A model generated the notes under the pieces. The model worked only from the letters and a program-made list of their open reading frames with translations, was not told where the DNA came from and ran no database searches. Below, in pieces: positions 1-11,989 of a stretch of DNA of 64,000 bases. The stretch spans positions 74,789,713 through 74,853,712 of the forward strand of contig NC_030816.1 of the NCBI RefSeq assembly GCF_001704415.2. The letters are read 5' to 3'. Source of the stretch: Capra hircus (lineage: Eukaryota; Chordata; Mammalia; Artiodactyla; Bovidae). How positions within the stretch are numbered: position 1 is the first letter of the stretch; the number at the start of each line of letters is the position of its first letter. Position numbers and translations under genes: made by a program.

Positions 1-365
1 ATCAATTCTTCAGCGCTCAGCTTTCTTCACAGTCCAACTCTCATATCCATACATGACCGCTGGAAAAACCATAGCCTTGACTAGATGGACCTTTGTTGGC
101 AAAGTCATGTCTCTGCTTTTGAATATGCTATATAAGTTGGTCATAACTTTACTTCCAAGGAGTAAGCATCTTTGAATTTCATAGCTGCAGTCACCATCTG
201 CAGTGATTTTGGAGCCCCCAAAAATAAAGTCAGCCACTGTTTCCACTGTTTTCCCGTCTATTTCCCATGAAGTGATGGGACCAGATGCCATGAACTTTGT
301 TTTCTGAATGTTGAGCATTAAGCCAACTTTTTCACTCTCCTCTTTCACTTTCATCAAGAGGCTCT

Positions 366-842
366 TTAGTTCCTCTTCACTTTCTGCCATAAGGGTGGTG
401 TCATCTGCATATTTGAGGTTGTTGATATTTCTCCAGCAATCTTGATTCCAGCTTGTGCTTCTTCCAGTCCAACGTTTCTCATGATATACGCTGCATATAA
501 GTTAAATAAGCAGGGTGACAATATACAGCCTTGACGGACTCCTTTTCCTATTTGGAACCAATCTCTTGTTCCATGCCCAGTTCTAACTGTTGCTTCATGA
601 CCTGCATACAGGTTTCTCAAGAGGCAGGTCAGGTGGTCTGATATTCCCATCTCTTTCAGAATTTTCCACAGTTTCTTGTGATCCACACAGTCAAAGGCCT
701 TGGCATAGTCAATAAAGCAGAAATAGATGTTTTTCTGGAGCTCTCCTCCTTTTTCGATGATCCAGAGAATCTTGGCAATTTGGTGTCTGGTTCCTCTGCC
801 TTTTCTAAAACCAGCTTGAACATCTGGAAGTTCACAGTTCAC
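366..842 (-). pseudogene. BovB reverse transcriptase fragment
   Basis: A 158-codon stretch with the RT fingers and palm (DVQAGFRKGRGTRHQ, FIDYAKAFDCVDH, GKGVRQGCILSPCLFN). A frameshift just before motif C sends the frame into unrelated residues. The YADD segment and thumb continue in the next frame (10-390). Confidence 0.8.
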
Positions 843-2072
843 CTACTGCTGAAGCCTGGCTAGGAGAATTTTGAGCATTACTTCACTAGCGTGTGAGATG
901 AGTGCAATTGTGTGGTAGTTTGAGCATTCTTTGGCATTGCCTTTCTTTGGAATTGGAATGAAAACTGACCTTTTCCAGTCCTGTGGCCACTGCTGAGTTT
1001 TCCAAATTTGCTGGCATATTGAGTGCAGCACTTTCACAGCATCATCTTTCAGGATTTGAACTAGCTCAACTGGAATTTCATCACCTCCACTAGCTTTGTT
1101 CGTAGTGATGCTTTCTAAGGCCCACTTGACTTCACATTCCAGGATGTCTGGCTCTAGGTGAATGATCACACCATTGTGATTATCTGGGTCGTGAAGATCT
1201 TTTTTGTACAGTTCTTCTGTGTATTCTTGTCACCTCTTCTTAATATCTTCTGCTTCTGTTAGGTCCATACCATTCCTGTCCTTTGTCGAGCCCAGCTTTG
1301 CATGAAATATTCCCTTGGTATCTCTGATTTTCTTGGAGAGATCTCTAGTCTTTCCCATTCAGTTGTTTTCCTCTATTTCTTTGCACTGATTGCTGAGGAA
1401 GGCTTCCTTATCTCTCCTTGCTATTCTTTGGAACTCTGCATTCAGATGTTTATATCTTTCCTTTTCTCCTTTGCTTTTTGCCTCTCTTCTTTTCACAGCT
1501 ATTTGTAAGGCCTCCCCAGACAGCCATTTTGCTTTTTTGCATTTCTTTTCCATGGGGATGGTCTTGATCCCTGTCTCCTGTACAATGTCATGAACCTCCA
1601 TCCATAGTTCATCAGGCACTCTGTCTATCAGATCTAGTCCATAAATCTATTTCTCGCTTCCACTGTATAATCATAAGGGATTTGATTTAGGTCAATCCTG
1701 AATGGTCTAGTGGTTTTCCCTACTTTCTTCAATTTACATCTAAAGTTGGCAATAAGGAGTTCATGATCTGAGCCACAGTCAGCTCCTGGTCTTGTTTTTG
1801 CTGACTGTATAGAGCTTCTCCATCTTTGGCTGCAAAGAATATAATCAATCTGATTTCGGTGTTGACCATCTGTGATATCCATGTATAGAGTCTTGTCTTG
1901 TGTTGTTGGAAAAGGGTGTTTGCTATGACCAGTATGTTCTCTTGGCAAAACTCTATTAGTCTTTGCCCTGCTTCATTCCATACTCCAAGGCCAAATTTGC
2001 CTGTTACTCCAGGTGTTTCTTGACTTCCTACTTTTGCATTCCCATAATGAAATGCATTCCCATAATGACTTC

Positions 2073-2807
2073 CTATTTTTGTCCCCCATAATGAAAAGGA
2101 CATATTTTTGTGTGTGTTAGTTCTAAAAGGTCTTGTAGGTCTTCATAGAACCATTCACCTTCCACTTCTTCAGCGTTACTTGTTGGGGCATAGGCTTGGA
2201 TTACCGTGATATTGAATGGTTTGCCTTGGAAATGAACAGAGATCATTCTCTCATTTTTGATATTACATCCAAGTACTGAATTTTGGACTCTTTTGTTGAC
2301 CATCATGGCTACTCCATTTCTCCTAAGGGATTCCTGCCCACAGTAGTAGATATAATGGTCATCTGAATTAAATTCACCCATTCCAGTCCATTTTAGTTCA
2401 CTGATTCCTAGAATGTCGATGTTCACTCTTGCTACCTCCTGTTTGACCATTTTCAATTTGCCTTGATTCATGGACCTAACATTCCAGGTTCCTATGCAAT
2501 ATTGCTCTTTACAGCATCGGACCTTGCTTCTATCACCTGTCACATCCACAACTGGGTATTGTTTCTGCTTTGGCTCCACTCCTTTCTTTCTGGAGTTATT
2601 TCTCCACTGATCTCCAGTAGTATATTGGGCACCTACTGACCTGGGGAGGTCCTCTTTCAGTATCCTATCATTTTGCCTTTTCATACTGTTCATGGGGTTC
2701 TCAAGGCAAGAATACTGTAGTGGTTTGCCATTCCCTTCTCCAGTGGACCACATTCTGTCAGACCTCTCTACCGTGACCTGTCCATCTTGGATGGCCCCCA
2801 CAGGCAT
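2073..2807 (-). pseudogene. BovB ORF fragment: endonuclease N-terminal part
   Basis: A 244-codon open stretch. Its first third is translated 5' UTR. From about residue 100 it matches the apurinic-type endonuclease start of RTE elements (GTWNVRSMNQGKL, ILGISELKWTGMGEFN, VIQAYAPTSNAEE). It then shifts frame near 2073-2103, where a short direct repeat (CATTCCCATAATGA) has disrupted the sequence. It continues in other frames at 1729-2103 and 1634-1948. Confidence 0.8.
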
Positions 2808-3071
2808 GGCTAAGTTTCATTGAGTTAGACAAGGCTGTGGTCCATGTGATCAGATTGACTAATTTTCTGTAATTATGGTTTCAGTGTGTCTGCCCTCTGA
2901 TGCCCTCACTCAACACCTACCATCTTACTTGGATTTCTCTTACCTTGGTCGTGGGGTATCTCTTCATGGCTGTTCCAGCAAAGCGCAGCCGCTGCTCCTT
3001 ACCCTGGACGAGGTCGCCCCTCCTGACCTTGAACATGGAGTATCTCCTCTCAGCTTATTTTTATTTATTTG

Positions 3072-3377
3072 GTGAAAGTTGCTCAGTCATGTCTGACTCC
3101 TTGTGACCACATGGACTATACAGTCCATGGAATTCTCCAGGCCAGAATACGGGAGTGCGTAGCCATTCCCTTCTCCAGGGGATCTTTCCAACCCACGGAT
3201 TCAACCCAGGTCTCTCACATTGCAGACGGATTCTTTACCAGCTGAGCCGCAAGGGAAGCCCAAGAATACTAGAGTGGGTAGCCTATCCCTTCTCCAGTGA
3301 ATCTTCCCGACCCAGGAATCAAACCGGGGTCTCCTGCATTGCAGGCGGATTTTTTTTACCAACTGAGTTATGAGGGA
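3072..3377 (-). mobile_element. Bov-tA-type SINE with a second partial unit
   Basis: A reverse-oriented Bov-tA copy (GTTGCTCAGTCATGTCTGAC to a GAGCCGCAAGGGAAGCC head). It is followed at 3261 by a repeated partial unit that ends near an AACTGAGTTATGAGGGA remnant. It sits against the 5' end of the BovB. Confidence 0.85.
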
Positions 3378-3380
3378 AGA

Positions 3381-3850
3381 TCTTATTAGAAGGCAGGTGG
3401 TTAATAACTTACAAGAACTGTCCTTGCTATTCCATTTTACATTAAGATGCTAGCCTAGCTAAAGGGTAAGCAATGGGAACAATAAGGCAGGAGATGCCCC
3501 TCTGTGCTCGTGGCACTTTCTCTTTTATCTTTTGGTATGTGCTGGTGAGCGGTCGTGGCTGACAGGAAGAGCCCCCAGAGCCTGAAGGAAGTGGGAAAGA
3601 GGAAGTAGTGCCATATTTCTTTTTAAAGTGCTGGAACTTATTCTGGCGTGTCTGCTGTCCCAGCAGTCTGGTACTCCTAACCCATGTCAAAATCTGCACA
3701 CTAAGTAAAAATTGTCAAGTCCCAAGCGCATGGTGTATTTTTGTTGGCATCTTCTTGACAGACTTGGGGACCTGTCCTCCTGTCATTCATGTCAGTGGAC
3801 GGAAGTCCCACCCGTAGAGGGGAAGTCCTAGAATATCTTCCCTTTGTAAA
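3381..3850. other. unassigned intergenic sequence
   Basis: No gene or confident repeat is recognised. Frames here are short and show no protein-family similarity. Confidence 0.5.
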
Positions 3851-3854
3851 TATG

Positions 3855-4045
3855 TCTGCCAATTATAAGCACTTTCTTTACACATTTCACTTGAGTTTCA
3901 CAACCACCTCTGAGGCAGAAAGAAAAGGGTTTGTGGTCCTCATTTTATAGACAAGATAAAGAGGATTGGAGAGATTGAGCGACTTGTCTAAGGTCAAACA
4001 CTGTCAGTGGTTGAACAGGAATAGAACTCCAGGCTGGGTGGGGAG
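3855..4045 (-). repeat. MIR SINE, ancient
   Basis: The core pattern of MIR is visible: CTCATTTTATAGACAAGATA, then GACTTGTCTAAGGTCA, then a GAACTCCAGGCTG-like end. It is diverged, as expected for an old mammalian repeat. Orientation is inferred from the order of these blocks. Confidence 0.75.
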
Positions 4046-5579
4046 AATATTCAAGACATCTGATTAATGTTTTAGATCTGCAGGTATCTAGTTGGTGCAA
4101 CCCTTGTGAGCCACTTGTCAAAGGGAAAGCAAGAGGCTGGGTTCAACTGGGGGATCCCTGAGATTCTTTGATGTTGTCCAGCGGGAAGTGGGGCCATCCA
4201 CCTTTTCCCTCCCATTGACCTCCATGAAGTCGTTCTCAGATGTGGAAATGAGGGGCACAGGATAATACTTTCCAGTGAGACTTCAATTCTTTCCTCTAAG
4301 TACAGAGAGGCTGAAAAATCACTGGGGAATCAGCAAAATCCCTCAGTAGCTCCAAACCTTCTTAAGCAATTTGTGCTGCCTAAATCCAAAATTAAGCTCT
4401 GGCTTTGCCATGAGCTGCTGGCAAGCTGCCTGTCTAATTACAGTAAGGTAGGAAACTCTGAGATATCCTGTAGAACCATGATTATTAACTTAGCCTGTAA
4501 TTGTGTCTTAGGAAGACTGTCATTTTAGAGTGTGAGCAGTAAGAGGGCATAAGAGAGTCTGAATTCTGGGTGTTGTGGTTACTTTGGCTTTTGCATTTCT
4601 CCCTGTAGTCATCTCCACATTTCCTTCAGTAACATTCCTGCTGGTGTTTTTGACCTGAAAACTCACCTTCTCCCTGTCAGGAGATTCAGTTTTATGAACA
4701 GTGTCTTGATTTCTTTGGTAACTATGGTAACACCTCCACACACACTGCCCCCGACCCCAAAGAAGAAACCAACAAAGAAGTAAGCTCATCATCATACAAG
4801 CGCCACCTCAAGTCCTGGAGAGGAAATGGATTTGTTTGGGCGAGGCAGCCACCACCATCCCTCCGGGAGCCCCTGGTACCACACTTCTGCTCAGCAATGC
4901 TCGCCTCCTCTCCTGGGGCCATCCTGCTTTTAGCATCGCTCTGTTATTCCTTGTTTTACTGCAGAGCAGTGGTAATTGATGTCGACGATCTATTAAACAG
5001 ATGGCGGGATGAGCCGGAAGCATCTTAGTTAAACGACAGTTCAATGCTATCATTCTTGTTGAAACACTTTAACCTCTGATTTAATTTTATTCCACTGGGA
5101 TTGAGGGTTATGGTTTCTGGCTCTCATTCTGCTGCCATTCACCCAGATACACTCTCCAGAAAAGAGACAAGCCCTCTCTCCTGCCCTTCTTCCCACCCAG
5201 ATTGAGGGTGTGAGGTGAAAACACAAATAGCATCCACTGAGGGCCTTCTCTGCTGAGGTCTTTTTTGCCAACAGGCAGATGGGGGTGGGTAGCCTCCCTG
5301 GCATGCAACAAGGGAGGAGGGAAGAAACCATTACTGCCAAGTGAACCTTGAAATGGTGGGGAAGCTTGGTCTGATGCTGGGAATGCAAACCCAGAGCCTT
5401 CCTTCCGGAGTTTTCTCTGAAATTTGATCCGAGCATTTAACCTCTTCCTTCCTGGTCAGACTCTTGCGTGTAGAATGACATAAACGGTACAGCAAATAAA
5501 GTATCCAGGCTAAAAAGAAGATAAAGATTGGGATTAGAACACGGTTTTCTTAGAAGAGTGTCTTTTAAGTGGTTTTCTA
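4046..5579. other. unassigned intergenic sequence
   Basis: 1.5 kb with no recognised repeat or gene. Several overlapping minus-strand frames (for example 5050-5436, 128 codons) have no recognisable motif and look like chance frames. Confidence 0.5.
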
Positions 5580-5758
5580 GGTGGTGGTGGTTGTGTTCAA
5601 CTCTGCGATCCCACGGACTGTAGCTCTCCAGGCTCTGCTGTCCATGGGATTTCCCAGGCAAGAATAACGGGGTGGGTTGCCATTTCCGTCTCCAGGGGAT
5701 CTTCCCCACCAGGGATTAAACCCGCATCTCCTGACCAGCAGGTGGATTCTTTAGCACC
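5580..5758 (-). mobile_element. Bov-tA-type SINE
   Basis: The reverse Bov-A body (CCCACGGACTGTAGCTCTCC, GGCAAGAATAACGGGGTGGG) ends in the tRNA-like part (CAGGTGGATTCTTTAGCACC). It abuts an MLT1-type LTR. Confidence 0.85.
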
Positions 5759-6055
5759 TCCTTTCCTAGGGCTGTTGTAACAAAGTACCACAAATTGGGC
5801 GGCTTAAACAACCGCTTTCTAGTCTGGAGTGAGAAGGCAAGAAGTCTGAAATCAAGGGGTGGGCAGAGTCATACTTCCTCTGCAATCTGAAGGGGAAATT
5901 CCCTCCTATCTCGTCTGGTTCCTGGTGTTTGCCAGCAACCTGTGGTGTTCCTTAACTTGCAGACACAGCACGCTAATCTCTGCCTCCATCATCACGTGGC
6001 TGTTTTCCTGTGCATCTAAGTCTCCCTTGCTTTAATAAGGACACCAGCCATGTTC

Positions 6056-6275
6056 CCATGGACGGAGGAGCCTGGTAGGCTAGAGTCCATGGGGTCGCGA
6101 AGAGTCGGACACGACTGAGCGGCTTCACTTTCACTTTTCACTTTCCTGCACTGGAGAAGGAAATGGCAACCCACTTGCCTGGAGAACCCCAGGGACGGGG
6201 TAGCCTGGTGAGCTGCCGTCTATAAGGTCACACAGAGTCGGACACGACTGACGTGACTTAGCAGCAGCAGCAGCC
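6056..6275 (+). mobile_element. BOV-A2-type SINE (partial)
   Basis: Two Bov-A half units in tandem, each with GTCGGACACGACTGA. The element ends in CTTAGCAGCAGCAGCAGC and is inserted in the MLT1-type LTR. Confidence 0.85.
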
Positions 6276-6293
6276 ATGTTGGATTTGGAGCCA

Positions 6294-6484
6294 ACCCTTC
6301 CCTAGTGGTTCAGACTGTAAAGAATCTGCCTACAATGCAGGAGACCTGGGTTCAATCCCTGGGTTGGTGAGAACCCCCGGAGAAGGGAATGGCTACCCAC
6401 TCCAGTATTCTGGCCTTAGACACACGGTATAGACCATGAGGTTGCAAAGATTCGGACTCAACTGAGCGACTTTCACTTTTCACT
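6294..6484 (+). mobile_element. Bov-tA-type SINE
   Basis: tRNA-like head (CCCTAGTGGTTCAGACTG, AATGCAGGAGACCTGGGTTC) plus Bov-A body ending GACTCAACTGAGCGACTTTC. Confidence 0.85.
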
Positions 6485-6994
6485 CCTGCAGTACGACTTG
6501 ATCTTACTTTACTTCATTACATCTGCAGTGACTCTATTTCAAAATAAAGTCCCATCCCGAGGCACTGGGGTCAGGACTTAAGCATACCTTTTGGGGGAAT
6601 GCAATTTAACTCAAAAGAGGGGAGGATACGGAATCCACGATTTCCCCGCTAAGTGTCCAGAGCACGTTTAGACTGAAGAGGATACGATGGAACCTGTGCC
6701 CTGGGAAACAGACGTGAAATGATGCCCTCAGCCCTGAGGAAGTCTCGCTCGTGTTCTCCAGTTCACCCCGAATATGACCCGCAGCACTGCTCTCTTGCCT
6801 TCCAGGTTCTGACACCATTGTTCCTCCATTTCCCAGAGATCATGGCATGCCCAAGAGAGGACGTGCTCCTGCGTTTTGAGAAGTCCGCACTGAGGGCCTG
6901 GCCCTGCCAAACCCAGGCATTGTTCTCAGTTGATGGCGAGACTCTCTAAGCGCACGCCTGCCACCTTGTGGTCAGGTTTGCATTCCCCCCCACC

Positions 6995-7236
6995 TCATGA
7001 AGGCTTTTTTATTTTCTTTCTTAAATTAAATTTTTATCTTGGATTATAGTTGGTTTATAATATTATTTTAGTTTCAGATGCACAGCAAAGTGATTCAGTT
7101 ATGTATATACATATATCCATTCTTTTTCAGATTTTTTGTCCCGTATAGGTAATTACAGAGTATTGGGTAAGAGTTCCCTGTCTCTACATAAAAATCAAAT
7201 GATATCACTTATACGTGGAACCTAAAAAAAACGATA
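6995..7236 (-). mobile_element. L1 3' end fragment
   Basis: Reverse of the L1 3' UTR used in cetartiodactyls (TATAGTTGGTTTATAATATT, GCACAGCAAAGTGATTCAG, GAGTATTGGGTAAGAGTTCC), ending in GATATCACTTATACGTGGAA. Confidence 0.75.
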
Positions 7237-7521
7237 CAATCCTGAATATTCTTTGGAAGGACTGATGCTGAAGCTGAAGCTCCAATACTTTGGCCAGCTG
7301 ATGAGAAGAACTGATTCACTGAAAAGACCATGATGCTGGGAAAGATTGAAGGCAGGAGGAGAAGGGGATGACAGAAGATGAGATGGTTGGATGGCATCAC
7401 TGACTCGATGGACATGAGTTTGAGCAAGCTCCGGGAGTTGGTGGTGGACAGGGAAGCCTGGTGTGCTGCAGTCCACTGGGTCGCAAAGAGTGAGATGCAA
7501 CTGAGCGACTGAACTGAACTG
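7237..7521 (+). mobile_element. BovB LINE, 3' end only
   Basis: 5'-truncated BovB beginning in the AATATTCTTTGGAAGGACTG segment and ending in the CTGAACTGAACTGA tail. It is inserted in or beside the preceding L1 end. Confidence 0.88.
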
Positions 7522-7523
7522 AA

Positions 7524-8737
7524 AACTGGAAGAAAAAAAAATGCCTAAGGTTGGGGTTTGAGTGTAATGAATTAATAATTAATCACCACTCTCTCTGCTA
7601 CTTGGAGTTCAGAGATAGACTCAGGAGATAGATAAATGGAAACAAAAATATTAGTTTTATTATTGGTAAGTGCAGCTGAAGAATGTGGCACCCATTTGTG
7701 ACGATCTAGAAGGTCTGTTAACAGTTTCATTCTTAATATCTTGACCAGAGTTTCCAGAATAAGAATGCTCAAGAGTAAGCTCTCTTTTTTCTAGCTTTCC
7801 CTCTCTCTTTGTCTTTCCTTCCTTTTTAAATTTTGATTTCTGATTTTAATGAAATTGCCTCTAGTGTTTATCATTAAAAATATTGTTGATTCAGTTTAAG
7901 GTGAATTTTTAAAATCATGTTAAACAAAATTTTAGGGCTTCTAAAAAAGTTTCTAAAAGTCAGACTGGGTATTAAAGAATATCAGATAGCTTTTGAAAGT
8001 TTTTGAAGATTATTGCATAATTTTAAATTTTAACCAATTTTTGTAATATGATATATTTAGATTTCTTCATATTTAATTATTCTGTACTGCTTGGATGAAT
8101 CTCATTGGAATGTATTTAGTGAAGATATGTTTAAAATATATCGATTAATTTAAATTGCTAATTCTTTCTGTAAAATTTACAAGTGGGATTTGTAAGTATG
8201 ATTGTTTTTGTTTTGTTTTTGGTCTACTATCTCTGTTGAGCTTTGTTAGTAGAATTATTCCTATTTTTGCTCAATAAATTGGGAAGATTTACATATACTC
8301 TGAGGTTTTTTATTTAGCCTGGGTAACATTGTTCTATGAGTGTTTGAAAAAGTCACCATCTGAGGTAGGACACATCTTTTTTTGAACATAACATTCTTTG
8401 ACAATGTTTTTAATTTTTATCATAGTAACTGATATTTTTTAGTCCATTTGAGAATTTTGCTTGTTTTTCCCCTGGAAATTGCTGATTTTTTTGAGGTTTA
8501 AAAGGTATCCACACTGAATCGTATGAAGTTTGTTGTAATTTAAAATGTCCCTTTGTAATTATTTGAGATACAACCTTAGTTCTAATTTTGTTAAACTGTG
8601 TTTTCTTTATTTACGTTTGCTAGTGTGTGTTGTGTTCTTTTTTCTCTAAAGAATCTGTGCCACTGTTTATTTAATAAACAAATTTTTTTAGAGAAGCATT
8701 TAAAAATTGAAATACAAGAATTTAAGTGTTACTGTTA
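7524..8737. other. unassigned AT-rich intergenic sequence
   Basis: 1.2 kb of AT-rich DNA with no recognised gene. It may be an old degraded LINE, but no diagnostic segment could be named. Confidence 0.45.
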
Positions 8738-8943
8738 TGGTGGCGCTAGTGGTAAAGAGTCTGCCTGCCAATGCAGGAGACACAAGAGATGAGGGTTCTA
8801 TCCCTGGGTCAAAAAGATCCCTGGAATAGGAAATGGCACCCCACTTCTGTATTTTTGCCTGGAAAATTCCATGAGCAGAGGAGCCTGGCAGAGTACAGTC
8901 CATGGGGCTGCAAAAAGTTGGACAGGACTGAGCACACACACAC
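8738..8943 (+). mobile_element. Bov-tA-type SINE
   Basis: Head GGTGGCGCTAGTGGTAAAGA, body through GGAAAATTCCATGAGCAGAG, end GGACTGAGCACACACACACG. A poly-A run follows at about 8960-8972. Confidence 0.88.
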
Positions 8944-9074
8944 GTTGCTAACTAGGAGAAAAAAAAAAAAAATTCCAGAAATTTGTATCATATAGTGTTT
9001 CCTTAAGAATCAGCCCGATGTGTTCTGGGCAACCAATTTTACAGTCCATTTCTCAATGAACTATGCATTAATAG

Positions 9075-9582
9075 GGTTAAAAAGAATAGCACGGTACAGC
9101 AATGTCCATAGCAGGATTATTCACAGTACCCAAAATGTAGAAGCAACAGATCCATCAACAGGTAAGTGAATAAATACAGTGTATACACTCCGTGAAATAT
9201 CATCTGGATTTAAAAAGCAAAGGAATTCTGACATTAGCCACAATGTTGAGCTGTGAAATAAACCAGACATGAAAGGACAAATATAATTCCAGTTATGTGA
9301 CGTACTCAGAGTAGTCAACTCTGTAGAGATAGAAAATAGTATGTTGGTTGCCAGGGACTAAGGCAGGAGGGAAGAGGGAATTAATGTTTTAATGGATATT
9401 TTTAATGTTTGATGTTTAACAGACTTCCAGACTGGGATGGTAAAAAACCATTCTGTAGATGGGAGGTGGGAATGGTCACAAAACACCATGAATGTCCTTC
9501 ACACCTTCAAACTGTTCACTTAAAAATGGCTAAAATGGGGAAGTTTGTGTTTTGCATATTTTACCACCATTTAAAAAAAAAG
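9075..9582 (+). mobile_element. L1 3' end, old subfamily
   Basis: ORF2 end and 3' UTR of L1: ATTATTCACAGTACCCAAAA, CAACAGATCCATCAACAGG, GGTTGCCAGGGACTAAGG, AAACTGTTCACTTAAAAATG. It ends in an A-run. The 194-codon frame at 9409-9993 crosses it and is not a gene. Confidence 0.82.
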
Positions 9583-10314
9583 TATATTTTGCAATTAGAA
9601 TATTATGCAATAGGCATTAGGCTTAGTTTAGATGAATCATTCATAAAACAAGAGTATAGTAACTCACTTCATCTATTAAGGAATAGAGAAACAGTGATGC
9701 CTAGCCTGCAATATGAAAGAGATTTTAAGTCACTGTGTTGCAGAAAAGCACTGAATGCCTTTCTTGGTCTGCAGAAATATTCTTTTATGCTAATATTTCA
9801 AGGAAATACTAAGATAGGGAGATCATCCTGGATTATAGGATGGAGCCCATGGAATCAGAAGAAGAGCTCCGGGCCTCTCTCCCCCTGGTTCTCCCAGTGG
9901 ACAGAGAGGGGTAGAAGTGGAAGTCAGAGTGACGTAATGGGAGAAAAACTTGACCGGCTATTGCTAGCTAAAGTAATCCACATTAATATCTAATCAAAAA
10001 CTTAAACATAAGGAAAATTAAAAGATATAACCTTTGGACCTCTAGACTTTCCAGAGTCTAGACATATGAAAAAAAGAGGTTTCTGGTCTTCCAACATTTG
10101 TGTTGAGCAATCTCAGCCTCCCACCTGGGCAGATGAGTCATTGATTACGGATGGGGTGGTTGCCTTAGAGAGAAATGAGTGCAATTTCTCCTGCTCTGCC
10201 CACTTTACAATCAGATAGGCTAAAAACCTGGAGACTCACCATGAGGTGACTAATGTTTCACAATGAACTTACCCTCACCAGAAGAGGAGGAAGTATCTTC
10301 ACCATTTTACCAGG
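9583..10314. other. unassigned intergenic sequence
   Basis: No gene or confident repeat is recognised. Confidence 0.5.
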
Positions 10315-10735
10315 TGTTATGGGTTGAGTGGTGCCCCAAAGGGATATGCTGATGTCCCCCAGGACACACTGTCTTTGCAGGTGTAGTCAAGTTAGGATGA
10401 GGTCGTAGGGTATAAAATGATTGGTATCCTGATAAGAAAAGGAGACACGTACAGACACAGATTTACAAGGGGAAGGGGAAGTGAAGATGCACTGGGAGAA
10501 TGCCATATGACTCCTCAGGCAGGACTGGAGTGAAGTTTCTACCAGCCAAGGGGCATCAAGGCTTGCTGGCTTCCACCAGAAATAAAAAGAAAGCCCTGAT
10601 CAGATTCTCCCCTGGAGACTTCCGTAGGAACCCCGCCCTGCTGACCCCTTGAGTTCAGACTTCTGACCTCCAGAACTGAGAGACAACACATTTCTGTTCT
10701 TTCAAGTCACCTAGTTTGCAGGGCTTTGTTACAGC
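10315..10735 (+). mobile_element. MLT1-type (ERVL-MaLR) LTR
   Basis: Begins TGTTATGGGTTGAGTGGTGC and shows TCTTTGCAGGTGTAGTCAAG, a GGTATCCTGATAAGAAAAGG segment and an end with CTTCTGACCTCCAGAACTGA and CAAGTCACCTAGTTTG. It is the same family as the minus copy at 5761-6612. No internal proviral sequence follows. Confidence 0.72.
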
Positions 10736-10743
10736 TGCCTGAG

Positions 10744-10955
10744 GGCTGCCCTGGTGGCTCAGACAGTAAAAAATCTGCCTGCAGTGCAGGAGACCCAGAT
10801 TCAATCCCTGGATCAGAAAGATCCCCTCGAGAAGGGAATGGCAACCCAGTCCAGCATTCTTGCCTTAAGAATTCCGCAGACAGAGGAGCCTCACAGGCTA
10901 CAGCCAGTGGAGTTACAAAGAGTTGGATATGACTGAGTGACTGACACACACACTA
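10744..10955 (+). mobile_element. Bov-tA-type SINE
   Basis: Head GCTGCCCTGGTGGCTCAGAC, body with GAGAAGGGAATGGCAACCCA, end ATATGACTGAGTGACTGACA. Inserted at the end of the MLT1-type LTR. Confidence 0.88.
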
Positions 10956-10957
10956 GG

Positions 10958-11842
10958 AAAGGAACACACCAGACATTCTCTTAAATGCCAAGCAATCAAT
11001 GCCTCTCCTACAAGTCACCTTGTTTTGTTAACATTCTGCCTCGTAATTTCTTCTTAGAGGAGAAATAAGATGGCAATGATAATTCCATCATCAGATGATA
11101 ATTTTTTTATTGTGTAGAAAAGCAATAATGAATCTCTACTGGAAGCAAATACAGTATCACTAAATGCTAAGGAATGTTGTTCTGGAATATAACATTTTTC
11201 TATTAAAAACTGTTTCTGACTAATATCACCACAGGGTTTTTGTCTTCTTGTCTAGAATGGATGCCACATCATTTGTGGCTAAGCTCTTTCATAAAAAGGC
11301 ATTGTTTTCAAAAGATAATATAATACAGAGGTTGAGGAATTGCTGTCATCTGTCATCTGTGGGCCCCAACCCATACCCGGGCAGTACTGTTTGGCTATTG
11401 CTTGAGTGAGAAAAGAAGCACTCAGGAAATCCGCCAGTCTCAGAAGTCATGTTTTGAAAGAGGCAGAGCCAGTCTCACTTGATGAATCACGTTCTGGAAC
11501 AATCCCCAGCTTTGTGAGTGCTGCGTTGTCATTTCAGCTTTTTCCCTGAGAGCTCTTTATAGAAGTCTCTCCACTTACATGCTCATTGGGTTAAATAACA
11601 TGAAGTCCATGAAATCCCAAAGTCTTTTCCCAAGAAAATGAGACAAAATACAGACTGGAATAAGCTGGGAGAAGGAGGGATGTCATTTCTGATTCCCGCT
11701 TTGTAATACCCCCACATCTGGACCTGTTCACTTCTACCACCTCCAAACTTTATGCCACCATTTCCTCCTTCTACTCCCCCAGTTTTCTTCCCCAAGAGTC
11801 GAGTCCTTGGTTAGCTCTCCTCTGAATGGCTGCAATGGTTCT
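10958..11842. other. unassigned intergenic sequence
   Basis: About 0.9 kb with no recognised gene or named repeat. Confidence 0.5.
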
Positions 11843-11989
11843 TTTTAGATTATAGTTGATTTACAATGTTGTGTTACCTTCAAGTGTACAGCAAAGTGAT
11901 TCATATATGTGTGTGTGACACACACATATCCTTTTAAGATTCTTATTCCATATACAATATTTCAGAATATTGAGTATAATTCCCTGGGC
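11843..11989 (-). mobile_element. L1 3' end fragment
   Basis: Reverse L1 3' UTR (TATAGTTGATTTACAATGTT, GTACAGCAAAGTGATTCATA, ATATTGAGTATAATTCCCTG), broken by the BovB that follows. Confidence 0.78.

Larger units (their letters stand above)
1..3050 (-). mobile_element. BovB LINE (RTE clade), 3' part cut by window edge, decayed
   Basis: Minus-strand BovB. The 5' UTR lies at about 2810-3050, endonuclease-like sequence at about 1630-2700, a linker at about 1200-1630 and reverse transcriptase at about 1-1170. Endonuclease signatures such as ILGISELKWTGMGEF and CGSDHELL are visible, as is RT motif A FIDYAKAFDCVDH. The reading frame is broken many times. One break is a single missing base in the GGGAGAAATATC segment near 430-440, which separates RT motif A/B from the YADD frame. 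The element is not capable of autonomous mobility as it stands. Confidence 0.93.
5761..6612 (-). mobile_element. MLT1-type (ERVL-MaLR) LTR interrupted by two SINEs
   Basis: The sequence CCTAGGGCTGTTGTAACAAA, then ACCACAAATTGGGCGGCTTA, then AAGTCTGAAATCAAGG is the reverse complement of the MLT1 family end. It resumes after the inserted SINEs with ATCTGCAGTGACTCTATTTC and GGCACTGGGGTCAGGACTT at about 6493-6612. Only LTR sequence is seen. The family name comes from memory of the consensus, without alignment. Confidence 0.7.

Noticed and set aside
9409..9993. A 194-codon open frame on the + strand
   Set aside because: Its first part is the 3' UTR of an old L1, it matches no protein family, and no splice or promoter context supports a gene.
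10744..10955. tRNA-like heads of SINEs as possible tRNA genes
   Set aside because: The cloverleaf is degenerate, the segment is fused to a Bov-A body, and the same structure occurs at many sites in the window.
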